Assembly: GCF_011386835.1 (NCBI RefSeq)
Contig: NW_027052984.1
Coordinates: 1-64,000 of the forward strand
Source: Chrysemys picta bellii
Taxonomy: Eukaryota; Chordata; Testudines; Emydidae
DNA length: 64,000 nt
Direction: 5' to 3'
The translations under genes and the position numbers were made by a program. The notes under the pieces were generated by a model. The model ran no database searches. It was not told where the DNA came from and saw only the letters and a program-made list of their open reading frames with translations. Shown one piece after another: positions 48,050-59,593 of this stretch. How positions within the stretch are numbered: the stretch's first letter is position 1; the number at the start of each line of letters is the position of its first letter.

Positions 48050-50600
48050 CAAGACCGCTATGAGGTGGTGAGACCTCAATATTGATGTAAAATTTTATGA
48101 ATAGCATTATTATCACTTCTTTTTATAATGTTAGGTCATTACAAACATGTTTGTGCCTTTACTGAACATTCAAACATAGCTATAAGTATATTGTCACCAG
48201 GAGGCTTGAAAATAGAACAGTAGCCCAGCTTTAGTTAGCTAGGTTATAAAATGTTCACGCTAATCAAAGACATTGCAGAAGTCTTCAGCTTTCTGTCATC
48301 CAGAAACATGCAAATGTCCGGAAAATAACATCTCCTTGACCACAAAACTGTTTATGTCCCCCAAGAATGTCTGTACAAACTTTAAAAGGCAGCTGTGCTC
48401 ATTTTAATCTCCTTTACCTTTTAGTGCTAGTTTCTTTTTGTGCTATGTTTAAAATATGTGTTGATTATTGGCATTTGTGCTTTGCACAAAATATTTAAGA
48501 GAAGTTTTATTGCTATAACAAATCGCTTGGGTCAAGAGTCAAACCAACCAAAAGAGTGTTTTATCTACACCAGAACACTTCCCTCTTCTATAAGCTGCCA
48601 GTTTATTATAGATCTAATCCTTTATCTCAATAAAAGAAATGTTATAAAGAGAAATGTTTTAGGAAAGATCTGGCCCTGTAGGAGAAGGTGAGGATGTTAT
48701 TTATGTTGGATATTCCAAAATGAATGTAGGGATGTGTTAGAACAATAAATCTAGGCTGTAAAGTGGGCTCTACCAGCCCCTCTTTGCAAGAAAACCTTCT
48801 GCTTGTGTCCTTAAAACTTTAAAGAAGAATGCGTGTAGTTGAGAAAAAGTTTTGTAGAAAACCTTAGTTGATTTCTAAAATATTGAAATGGCAAACTGTT
48901 TTGGAGGGCATATTTGCATATTTGCATATTTGCAAAGTATTTTAACTGAATGCAAAGTATCTAATGTGGTTTTCTAATATCATTACTACGTGTGGTAAAA
49001 TGCATTATGTACTAACATGAAATCTAATGACCTTGCTCAGCTGATTACCAATATAAGAAGACATTTAAGTCTAGACTATTTATTATATTAATGGGGAAGT
49101 AATTAGTTGCTGGCAGAGCTCTAGCCACTCCTTCCCCCAACTCAGAAAGATAAGAAGAATCATCATCAACAATTGTTCTAGAGAATCAACAACTTCTTCA
49201 ATCGTATTTAAGCTAAAGACTCGTTAAGAATGATTTAATTTTAAAAGACTGCTTCGAGAACTAAAAACCTGTACATAAACCACAGGTTTGGACTTTTTAA
49301 AAACAGAATTTCATTTCCTGTTGAACCCTAATGAAACTGAAGAAATACCTCAGAAAATGAACTGAATAAGTTAAGAGTTAAAAGACTAAATTTGAAGATG
49401 TTCTGAGAATCTCTCCAACAAAAACAAAGGAAATATAACTGTCAAGAAAGACGTACAACCCTAACACATATACACATTAACAAACTACCTGTCCATAAGA
49501 TGAAGAGGCTCCATGAATGTACGGAGCCAATGAAAGGGCGAGAGAGGTGTGTTTTTCTAAAATTGCACAGAAATAGGGAAGAGACGAGTATAAAAACTCT
49601 AAGTGAGCACCCTGCACACGCTCTGCTACCCTGCTCAAACTCAACTCATCCTCTCCCTCTCTACAAGCAAGCTGACACAGACAGAAGAGAGAAGACTCGG
49701 GAAGAAACCAGCCCAAGGAAACCTCCCCAAAACTTCAGCATGTGCTGGTAAGAGAAGTTAACTAAAACCCTGCCAAGGGATTAGAGTGATAAACTCTTGC
49801 AACAGTTTTGCTGTGATATGGAAATGCTGTTGTAATTTAAGATGTTAACAGTTTCTCCTGTTAACCACTAAATGCTTAGACCATGCATTTGGGAAAGAGA
49901 CAAGGGCTAATCATTGGGAAACGGAGAAATAGTGGGATTTAACTGAATTTAAGATTCTAAATATTTTGTTAATTGGCCAGTCTCAAGACAGCTCCTTAAA
50001 TGGTTTCTTTTAACTAAGTAATTTTACTACTTTCTTCTATTTCAGAGGATTGAGTTAAAATTGCTTACTTTGCCCATCTATATAAACCGTCTAGTTATTA
50101 ATAGGATCCGCCTGCTCTCAAAATTATGTTTGCCCATCCATAAACAGTCTTAGTATCTATGACTCACAATAATTTTGGGAAATAAGACCTTGGTTTCAAT
50201 TTACCAAAAGAAAAGTGCCCCATCAAAGGCAAGCCTGCTCACAAAGGTGTAATCTGTTAAAAGCTCTCCAGAGAGAAGCATACAGATGAGACTGGACAGA
50301 AATGAGCCTTTTATCATTTGTGTTCTGTCTTTTGTCGTTTTGTTTAGTGTTTTCTTTTCTTTAAATAGCCATGGTTAATAACAGTGATTATTTTGCTTGG
50401 CTTTAATCACGGTGTCCTCTAAGGTATGTAAAAGAGCCCCTGTGACTAAAATAGTGGAGTCACACCCTGAATTGTCAGAAAAAGAGAGAGTAAGAACTAG
50501 CCTAGCATTTCTTGTTTCTCTAAACTAAATATTTGTACTAAGTTTTGGGATAAAATTACTTGACATCCAACACAATTTAAAATGACCCCTTTCCACCCCA
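48050..50600. other. AT-rich upstream region without recognised gene
   Basis: About 2.5 kb of AT-rich sequence upstream of the MROH 5' exons. No coding motifs or terminal repeats were recognised. It contains a plus-strand promoter-like cluster at 49527-49753. It could be an unrecognised LTR element. Confidence 0.35.
49527..49753 (+). promoter_or_regulatory. CCAAT-TATA cluster followed by a splice donor
   Basis: CCAAT (49527-49531) is followed 58 bp later by TATAAAA (49589-49595), and a consensus donor CTGGTAAGA stands at 49745-49753. The spacing fits a pol II promoter with a first exon of about 125 nt. The exon has no long open frame. It could belong to an LTR or be chance. Confidence 0.3.
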
Positions 50601-50632
50601 CACCAAGTTCACGGCAGTATGCACTGGTTTAA

Positions 50633-50716
50633 ATCAGAGCGAGTCAAATCAATGATTTTCATTGTGATTTAAATCAGCAAGCACAGGAAATCTTGATTTA
50701 AATCAGTGATTTTAAA
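50633..50716. repeat. GATTTAAATCA palindrome cluster
   Basis: The palindrome GATTTAAATCA or close variants occurs four times in about 85 bp. I recognise such clusters as part of a dispersed AT-rich repeat in reptiles, but cannot name it. Confidence 0.5.
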
Positions 50717-51605
50717 CTTGTTTTCCATTTTTGCTTTTTAGATATTTACCTAAAGAAAGGCTGATTCTCAGAGCTTGGTATAATTTCGTACTTCTTTTTC
50801 CTAACCCTGAGGATACACTAGGAAAGGTCCCTCACCCCTGTGCTGGGATGGTCGAGCCACAGAAGAATTTTGATGTCTCACATATAATCACAGATGACAG
50901 TGAGGATGTGGATTCCTTCACGAGTTCTGTGTAAACAGGTGCTATGCGCTCCCAAAAACGCTCCCAACTGTCTGAAAAGCAGAGCCCAGACAGCCGTGTG
51001 CTCCCTCCTCCAGCTCCCAGAGCACACTGAGCCACAGGCTGCCTGCCCCCTTCGTGTCACAGGGCCACTGCTGACATCACAGAGACAAGGTGGGCTGGGG
51101 CTGTCTGGCTAGGGCCCTTGGGGTTTGCATCCCCCAGATTGGATTAAGGGAGGATTGCTCTTGGCGTTTGTTGGGAATTTTAATCCAAGGGAGCCCCGGG
51201 ACCTCCCCACAAACCCAGTCTGTATAATGTGTCATGAGAAAAGGAGATTCGACCACAAGGTGCAAAATCATTTTGTGTCAGTCCACTCCAGTATCTTGCC
51301 TCTTGAAGCAGCAAAGGGGAAGGTGAAATCCCCACAATGCACCTGGCCAGCTTTGCTATTCTCTGACATATGGGTAAAAAATTTCTTCCTCACCCCTCAG
51401 TGACCATGGAATCCCTGAAGCATGAGATTGGACTGACCGTCCGTCTCAGCGTGAGGCGCTCCAATTGTTAGTCCAGCCACAGCTGCATCGGTGCCCTGGG
51501 CCGAGAGAATAAAAGGGCTGAGAAGATTCTTTCCTAAGGATACACACAGACACTAAATCCCATTCCTAAAGTCTGCAATCAAAGGCAGTCAGAGCGCAGG
51601 ACCCG

Positions 51606-51690
51606 TGGGTATTTATTGAGTCCCAACAGCATGCTGGGGGCTGTACAACACAGGGGAGGGCACAGGCCTGACCCCAAAGAGCAGCGAATC
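51606..51690 (+). repeat. Partial copy of the 37441 repeat family
   Basis: GCTGGGGGCTGTACAACACA and the following GGCCTGACCCCAAAGAGC match the same ancient dispersed repeat. The body is truncated. Confidence 0.4.
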
Positions 51691-51699
51691 TCTTGCTTG

Positions 51700-52465
51700 G
51701 TTTATTTGATTTCCCATTCTCCTGAGCAGGATCTTGTTTACGCAGGAACTTGAAGGAAGAGAGGGAAGTTTGGGGCAGGAGAAAGGGAGCCTGAGGAGCA
51801 GCATGGCAGGGGGTTGGCAAGGGAGAGCCAGGGAAGGACACAAAGGGAATGGCTGGGAGAGTGGCGGGGGAATGAGCCTGGAGAGCTAGGTGGGGAAGAA
51901 GTTTGCAAAGACTCAACAAGGAGCTGCACTCGGGTGCTGAATGGAGCTGAGCAAATCAGTGACTTTTCAGTTTGGGGGCCAGTTGGAGAAATACAAAAAA
52001 AATAAATATTGGTTCGGTTTGGCCTGAAACAAAATTGTTTTGGTTTTTCGTTTCAGGTTGTTTGTGGGTGTTTTTCAACTCTCCCCCCACTTTTTTTAAA
52101 GTTGCCTCAATTTCAAAATGAAAAGTGACAACATTTTGCTGTGGAATGGTCCAAACAGACTGGTTTGACTTTTAAAACAAAACATTCCCTTTTTGTGTGT
52201 GGCTGAAAGGATTTGCTGAACTCGCACCTGGTTTGGATGGCCCTGAGAGATGCATTTTTGGGGAATTTGCTAGCTCTAGTGTAGGACCTGCGAGGGAGCC
52301 CGGGGAGGGATCAGAATGGGCTGGTCTGACGGGTGAGATGATTTTACAGCGGGCTCTGAAGGGGAATGAGAGGAGATGTGGGGGGAGGGCAGAGTTAATG
52401 GGATGGGTGATCAAGGCCTGGAGCAGGTGGGCTGGAGAGGATGAGGGGAATTGTAGAGACATGGT
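51700..52465. other. No gene recognised
   Basis: Around 51990-52190 the sequence is rich in TTTGG/CCAAA and AAAC runs, which look like an old interspersed repeat. No exon was found. Confidence 0.35.
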
Positions 52466-55402
52466 AAAGGAAGGACTGTTCAGGAAGGACAGGCAGGTCA
52501 GAAAAGGGTGGGGAGTTGCATTGTATGTAAGAGAGCAGTATGACTGCTCAGAGTTCCGGTATGAAACTGCAGAAAAACCTGAGTCTCTCTGGATTAAATT
52601 TCGAAGTGTGAGCAACTAGGGTGATGTCGTGGTGGGAGTCTGCTATAGACCACCAGACCAGGGGGATGAGGTGGACGAGGCTTTCTTCCGGCAACTAACA
52701 GAAGTTACTGGATCGCAGGCCCTGGTTCTCATGGGAGACATCAATCACCCTGATATCTGCTGGGAGAGCAATACAGCGGTGCACAGAGAATCCAGGATGT
52801 TTTTGGAAAGTGTAGGGGACAATTTTCTGGTGCAAGTGCTGGAGGAACCAACTGGGGCAGAGCTCTTCTTGACCTGCTGTTCACAAACCGGGAAGAATTA
52901 GTAGGGAAGCAAAAGTGGATGGGAACCTGGGAGGCAGTAACCATGTGATGGTTGAGTTCAGAATCCTGACACAAGGAAGAAAGGAGAACAGCAGAATACG
53001 GACCCTAGACTTCAGAAAAGCAGACTTTCCCTCCCTCAGGGAATTGATGGGCAGGATCCCCTGGGAGAATAACATGAGGGCGAAAGGAGTCCAGGAGAGC
53101 TGGCTGTATTTTAAAGAATCCTTACTGAGGTTGCAGGAACAAATCATCCCGATGTGTAGAAAGAATAGTAAGTAACAGTGAAATCCTTGCTGATCTTAAA
53201 CACAAAAAAGAAGCTTACAAGAAGTGGAAGATTGGACAAATGACCAGGGAGGAGTATAAAAATATTGCTCAGGCATGCAGGAGTGAAATCAGAAAGGCCA
53301 AATCACACTTGGAGTTGCAGCTAGCAAGAGATGTTAAGAGTAACAAGAAGGGTTTCTTCAGGTATGTTAGCAACAAGAAGAAAGTCAAGGAAAGTGTGGG
53401 CCCCTTACTGAATGAGGGAGGCAACCTAGTGACAGAGGATGTGGAAAAAGCTAATGTACTCAGTGCTTTTTTTGCCTCTGTCTTCATGAAGAAGGTCAGC
53501 TCCCAGACTACTGCACTGGGCAGCACAGCATGGGGAGGAGGTGACCAGCCCTCTGTGGAGAAAGAAGTGGTTCGGGACTATTTAGAAAAGCTGGACGAGC
53601 ACAAGTCCATGAGGCCAGATGCGCTGCATCCGAGGGTGCTAAAGGACAGGGCCGGCTCTGGGTTTTTTGCCGCCCCAAGCGGTGAAGTGTGGGGGGGAGA
53701 TAAAGCCGCGATCGGCGGCACTTCGGCGGCAGCTCTGCCACGCCGCTTCATTCTTCGGCGGCAATTCGGCGGCGGGTCCTTCACTTTGTGAGGGACCTGC
53801 CCCCGAATTGCCGCCAAAGACCCAGACGTGCCGCCCCTTTCCGTTGGCCGCCCCAAGCACCTGCTTCCTGCACTGGTGCCTGGAGCCAGCCCTGCTAAAG
53901 GAGTTGGCGGAGGTGATTGCAGAGCCATTGGCCATTATCTTTGAAAACTCATGGCGATCGGGGGAGGTCCCGGATGGCTGGAAAAAGGCTAATGTAGTGC
54001 CCATCTTTAAAAAAGGGAAGAAGGAGGATCTGGGGAACTACAGGCCAGTCAGCCTCACCTCAGTCCCTGGAAAAATCATGGAGCAGGTCCTCAAGGAATC
54101 AATTCTGAAGCACTTAGAGGAGAGGAAAGTGATGAGGAACAATCAGCATGGATTCACCAAGGGCAAGTCATGCCTGACTAACCTAATTGCCTTCTATGAC
54201 GAGATAACTGGCTCTGTGGATGAGGGGAAGCAGTGGATGTGTTATTCCTTGACTTTAGTAAAGCTTTTGATACTGTCTCCCACAGTATTCTTGCCAGCAA
54301 TTTAAAGTAGTATGGGCTGGATGAATGGACTATAAAGTGGACAGAATGCAGGCTAGATCGTCGGGCTCAATGGGTAGTGATCAATGGCTCCATGTCTAGT
54401 TGGCAGCCAGTATGAAGCGGAGTGCCCCAAGGGTCGGTCCTGGGGCCTGTTTTGTTCAATATCTTCATTAATGATCTGGAGGATAGCGTGGAGTGCATCC
54501 TCAGCAAGTTTGCAGATGACACTAAACTGGGAGGAGTGGTAGATACTTTGGAGGGTAGGGATAGGATACAGAGGGACCTAGACAAATTAGAGGATTGGGC
54601 CAAAAGAAATCTGATGAGGTTTAACAAGGAGAAGTGCAGAGTCCTGCACTTAGGACGGAAGAATCCCATGCACTGCTACAGACTAGGGACCGAATGGCTA
54701 GGCAGCAGTTCTGCAGAAAAGGACCTAGGGGTTACAGTGGACGAGAAGCTGGATATGAGTTAATAGTGTGCCCTTGTTGCCAAGAAGGCTAACAGCATTT
54801 TGGGCTGTATAATTAGGGGCATTGCCAGCAGATCGAGGGACGTGATCGTTCCCTTCTATTCAACATTGGTGACGCCTCATTTGGAGTACTGTGTCCAGTT
54901 TTGGGCCCCACACTACAAGAAGGATGTGGAAAAATTGGAAAGAGTCCAGCGGAGGGCAACATAAATGATTAGGGGACTGGAGCACATGACTTATGAGGAG
55001 AGGCTGAGGGAACAGGGATTGTTTAGTCTGCAGAAGAGAAGAATGAGGGGGGATTTGATAGCTGCTTTCAACTACCTGAAAGGGGGTTCCAAAGAGGGTG
55101 GATCTAGACTGTTCTCAGTGGTAGCAGATGACAGAACAAGGAGTAATGGTCGCAAGTTGCAGTGGGGGAGGTTTAGGTTGGATATTAGGAAAAACATTTT
55201 CACTAGGAGGATGGTGAAGCACTGGAATGGGTTATCTAGGGAGGTGGTGGAATCTCCATCCTTAGAGGTTTTTAAGGTCAGGCTTGACAAAGCCCTGGCT
55301 GGGATATATTTAGTTGGGGATTGGTCCTGCTTTAAGCAGGGGGTTGGACTAGATGACCTCCTGAGGTCCCTTCCAACCCTGATAGTCTATGATTTTATGA
55401 CT
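52466..55402 (+). mobile_element. CR1 LINE, plus strand
   Basis: Begins within the endonuclease (FRKDRQVRKGWGVALYVREQ, then GVCYRPPDQ and MGDINHPDICWES) and continues through the RT ([19 protein letters not shown], then [18 protein letters not shown] and [10 protein letters not shown] near 54500) to a complete 3' end with GGTTGGACTAGATGACCTCC. Stops near 52617, 54302 and 54761 and several frame changes make it dead. A hAT element is inserted at 53647. It differs in sequence from the CR1 at 41206, so the two belong to different subfamilies. Confidence 0.9.
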
Positions 55403-55453
55403 GCAAGATTGGGCAGCAGCCTGGATGTGGGGTGGGGCAAGGGGGAGGGGTAG
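52629..55453 (+). pseudogene. CR1 ORF2 remnant
   Basis: Coding remnants of the endonuclease and reverse transcriptase. The F-A-D-D catalytic motif is intact, but the frame is cut in at least five places, including the hAT insertion after the ALHPRVLKD segment. Its original product would be the same kind of endonuclease-RT as in the minus-strand CR1. Confidence 0.82.
53647..53894. mobile_element. hAT non-autonomous element, CAGGGCCGGCTC family, copy 2
   Basis: Flanked by a perfect 8-bp duplication, CTAAAGGA (53639-53646 and 53895-53902). Ends are CAGGGCCGGCTCTGGG and CTGGAGCCAGCCCTG; both subterminal regions carry GCCGCCCCAAGC on the plus strand. The body has several short palindromic GGCGGCA blocks. 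No coding sequence. It is inserted in the CR1 reverse transcriptase. Confidence 0.92.
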
Positions 55454-58400
55454 AGTTGTAGCTGACCCCAAGGTTGAGACCGTGGGGTTGATGGAGAGGA
55501 GGGTGGCTGTGGGGAGGGTGTGGGGCAGCTGGGCAATGCAGCTCTCCCAAGGGCTAGTATGAATTGGGGGCAGAGAGGCAGCCATAGCCTGGAAGGTTTT
55601 TGTATTCGGTTTAATGGAATATATTGGCCTAGAGATTGAAAGGTGTTAACATGACTCCTGCCACTGTACAGCACTAAACAGTGAAACAAGGCTTGGGATT
55701 TTGGAACACACAGACATTGGTCTGCTCAGTCCCACAGCAAACACCCCCTTACATCCCAGGTGGTGTTTGGGATTTGGCTGGAGCCAGTGGAGGTGGCCGT
55801 GTCATCTGAGTCCCTCTCTCTCAGGCCTGGTCTGGACAGGACATTTCTCAGCATCAGGATCAGGATCATGAAGGCCCAACAGCGTTACGGTGGATCCTGA
55901 GGTCCCGAGGAGATGGTGGATGTGGCAGCCATGCAGTGAAGTTCACTTCTTCCTGTCCACCCATCTCCCAGCTAGTCAGAGCGCTTCATTCTCCCCAAAG
56001 GTCTTTTTTCTAATGGACCCCAAAGGGAGCGATGGGTGGAATAGTCCTTCCCCTTATTATTTTGTCTACCAATTAGACCTCATTTCCGACACACCAGTTT
56101 TGGTCCCTTGATTTCCAGCCCCACAGTTCTCTTGTTGACCAGGCATGATCTTAACACTGTCCTTGAGTTACTAGTTGGCCTTTCCGTTTGGGTTCATTCA
56201 GTCTCTCTCCCTTTCCTCAACATTCCCTGTTATGAGTTATTGGAACATTTGATCAACTTTTTATCCACTTACCCAAAGTTAAGCTTACAATCGGGGTAGG
56301 CGTACGAGGCCCAAATTATTACAACAGGCTCCACTAACCCAGCTGGATCATAACGTGGTGGCTTGTCTTGCTCTCTCCTCCCCTTGAGCCATTTCTTTAT
56401 CCCTTCTTCTCCCTATGATTCTTATTCCCCCTTCATCTTCTCCCTCTCTCTCTCTCATTCTTTTCTGTTCTCTTCCTCTGCACCTCCTCCAACCCCTTTC
56501 CCTGGGGCCTGTGGGTTCTTCCCCCCCCCCTCCTTTCTTTCCTTCTGTCCCTTTTTGGCTCTTCCTCCCCCAACCCACTTGCTCCCCATTCCCCATGGGT
56601 GTCTTTCCCTAGTGCCTGTCTCTGCTCCCTGCCGCCTCTCCCTGCTTTTTCCTACCCATATAGGTACACACCCATGTACTTTCTCTCTCTCTATCCACAC
56701 ACTCACACAGAGTGACTGAGGAAGAGTCTAATTTAGAATGAATCAAAGCTCTTGAATCTCTTAAGGAAAAGCTGCCAAATTATAGGATGGTCCCTGGCTC
56801 CGGCTTTCTGATCATCTCAATGTTCCTTTGTAACAAGGGTATCTTGTCCCCCCAACCCCAGGCAGTATTGTCAGGGGCATCTGCTCTTCCAATGTACCAC
56901 TGAGGAGCAGTTTAGTGGCCATGAGAGATGCAAAGGCAGTCTAGAATTGTTCAGTGGACGCATATTTTCACTGGGCATTCCAGGGACTCAGTCAAAGGGG
57001 TGGGAAGCAATATGGCTGCTGCTAGGTCTCTGATCCGTGTGTGAGGAAAGTTCCTCTCTCTCTACGGTCTCTCCAACAGGCATTACCAAGCGTTTGTCAT
57101 TCAAAGTGCTTTAGCAAGGTGGGTGAGGAGTATTATCTCCATTTTACAGACGAGGAAACTGAGACACGGAGAGGGGGAGGTCAGTGTTCTCAAAAACAGC
57201 TACTGATTTTTGGGTGCCTTCATTTCTTGTGCCCAACTGGGGACACCTGGGGGCTGATTTTCAGTGGGGCTGTGGAGCCAGTGTTCCTATTGCCTTCAAT
57301 TGAATTTGGGGATAGAGCTGGTCTGGAGGTAAAAGGCCTCTGCATGGAGAGCCCTGGCCTTCTGCGGTGCTCTGGGGATGTGCAGGGCTTGAGGGTGGGC
57401 CTTGTGGCTTTGTTCCCTCTTTGCCCCCTACCAGGATGTTGTGGAGGTATCTCAGCTAGGGTCTCCTCATGGAGATTTCCTCCCGCAGAGCCTTCTACCA
57501 TGGCTTTGACCATGGGGGTGGGATGACTTAGCCGCAGAATCCCAAAGAACTGCATCCTGAAAACAATTTGGGTGAGATCAAAACCCTCATTGGACAAAGG
57601 ATCACGGTGCAGTATGAGTGAATGGAGAGAACAAGCAACGACGGTGTGGAACTTTCTGTACTCTGCTACTTTCTGGAAGCCAAATTCTGCAACATGGGGA
57701 ATTCACAGGGCCCAAATTCTTCTCTTACAGAGATGTATCTTTAAATGACTGCCCTTGTCTGATTTCTAGCCCCATAATAGCCCAAGCTTATTACACTCTT
57801 AGGGAACAATGTGAATGCCTATTGAGCACATTTGCAGAAGTGGAGATAGAGAGTGTATATTTTAATCCATGATTGAGTTCAAGCTTCTCTGGCTGCTCAC
57901 ACTTCTGGGAATGATTTCAGCAACTGTTCTGATCATCAAACAAGTTGTCACAACGAAGGCCCCGATGTTACAAGCTGATCATTGTGGGTGGCTCACTGCA
58001 CCTAGGATGAAGCTCGCCGAAGACTCTGCGGGCGTCCACCTACACGGAGCTGCTAGCAGGGTTTGAGCCTGAGAGTGTGTGAAATGGGGTCCCCTTTCTA
58101 CCTAGGATTCATTTACAATGCAGCTGATGTAACAGTGACAACATAGTGATGTGAGTAAAAATATTTGAAGGTGTAAAATTGCCATGCAATGGGGTCAAAC
58201 TCAGTCGAAGTCCCAGTGCTATCACTAATTAAAATGGATTAATCATCTCTCTTCGTGCAGTGATGACTATAAAGTAGCACATTAAAGGGAGATGTTTGTA
58301 AATGCTGAGATGAAAAAGCCGTATTCTTTCAAAGGTCCCAGTTTTACAATAAGATGAGTGTGGGTGGACCCCTGCGGCTGTACGGAGCTCAAACAAGTTT

Positions 58401-58764
58401 GGGGGCCAAAGCCGCTGATCCTCTAACTGATCCACATGGAAGGACTTTTGTGCATGTGCAGAGCCCCAGTGAAGTCAATTAAACTATTCACATGAGCAAA
58501 CTCATGCAGAAGTGACACAATCCCACAAACGGGTCCACTTCGGTGGATCCCTGCATGCATGTGGCAGACCCTCCTTCGCTTCCATGGAGTTCCTTGTAGG
58601 TGTAAAGACTTGAGTGCACAGGGCAGCTTGTGAAATCCTGGCCAGTGATGCAAGAAGTGAGTGTGACAAACACTAGGAGGAAAGGGCCTGTGAAATGAGA
58701 GTGACAGGAACAAGTTCAGCCTGGTCCATGGGCTAGCTGTGTGTGGTTGGTTTGTTGGTGTTTT
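55403..58764. other. Intergenic, no gene recognised
   Basis: Mixed sequence. 56355-56650 is strongly pyrimidine-rich (CT tracts and a poly-C run near 56520) and explains the open frames there. A MIR-like segment lies at 57128-57185. No exon was found. Confidence 0.45.
57128..57185 (+). repeat. MIR-like SINE fragment
   Basis: ATCTCCATTTTACAGACGAG followed by GAAACTGAGACACGGAGAG matches the well-known MIR/CORE-SINE block. A more degraded relative is near 59128-59160 (GGGGAACTGAGGCACAGAGA). Confidence 0.65.
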
Positions 58765-58989
58765 TTATAACATACATTACCCTGCATGGTTCTGTTTGGG
58801 ACTGGTGAGTGTGTGTTTCTCATCTGTGTGTGTGTGTGTGTTTTATAACATAAATTACCCTATATGGTTCTGTTTGGGAGTGTGTGTGTTTCACCTCTGT
58901 GTGTGTGTGTGTGTGTTTTATAACATACATTACCCTGCATGGTTCTGTTTTGGAATGTGTGTGTTTCACATCTGTGTGTGTGTGTGTAT
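58765..58989 (+). repeat. Minisatellite, about 75-bp unit
   Basis: Three units starting TTTTATAACATA begin at about 58765, 58841 and 58916. Each contains ATTACCCT, ATGGTTCTGTTT and a (TG)n tract of variable length. Units differ by a few substitutions. Confidence 0.88.
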
Positions 58990-59306
58990 TTTCTCATATC
59001 TCTGCCTGTTTGTAGTCTGTCTTAGGTACTCCTGTGGCGCCATTACTGTAGGAGCTGAGCACCTCCCAGTCTTTAAGGTATTTATCCTCACACCACTATT
59101 GGGAGGCAGGGCAGGGCTGTAACCCCCACTGCAGGGGTGGGGAACTGAGGCACAGAGAAGGTAGGACTTCATGGGATTTAGGTGCCTAAACCCATGAGGA
59201 TCTGGGCTCAAGTGACTGGCCCACCCTGACACTGGGAGCCTGCAGCACAGCAGGACCTGGTTCCCACGGCAATCCCGGGGCTGACCCCATGGCTGTTCAC
59301 AGCCGG
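58990..59306. other. Spacer between minisatellite and hAT end
   Basis: No gene seen. It contains a degraded MIR-like segment near 59128-59160. Confidence 0.4.
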
Positions 59307-59593
59307 CAGGGCCAGCCCACAATATTTTGGTACCTGAGGCGGGGAGCTCAAATGACGCCCCCATGCCCCCTCGCTTGGGCCAAAATTTTGAAAGGTCTCA
59401 ATTCTGCCTTCTTCCTATACTACTCCTCTCTTGGTACTGCTCTGCTACCTACCCCAATAAAGGAGAACTAACAACTTAAAATGCCTTGTTCAAAAATTGT
59501 AAGTAACCCTTAACTTTCAAACACCTGAACAGCAAATGTAACTTTTCTTGTCTGCATAGACATAAACACGGGCATTTTTATCTGTTTGAATGA
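59307..59593 (-). mobile_element. Candidate end of an autonomous hAT element
   Basis: CAGGGCCAGCCC at 59307 matches the termini of the small hAT elements at 43902 and 53647, and the next 50 bases keep a partial match (GAGGCGGGG, GACGCCCCC). It stands at the 3' side of the minus-strand transposase, where a transposon end is expected. The opposite end was not found; it may be lost, hidden by the insertion at 62305, or beyond the window. Confidence 0.55.

Noticed and set aside
56348..56719. Serine/leucine/proline-rich open frame of 118 codons
   Set aside because: It comes from a pyrimidine-rich tract; it has no exon borders and the opposite strand gives an equally long Glu/Arg/Gly frame.
58765..58989. 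CRISPR array
   Set aside because: Only three head-to-tail units without unique spacers, in a vertebrate genome; it is a minisatellite.
58739..59122. Cysteine/phenylalanine-rich open frame of 127 codons
   Set aside because: It is the translation of the 75-bp minisatellite and its TG tracts.
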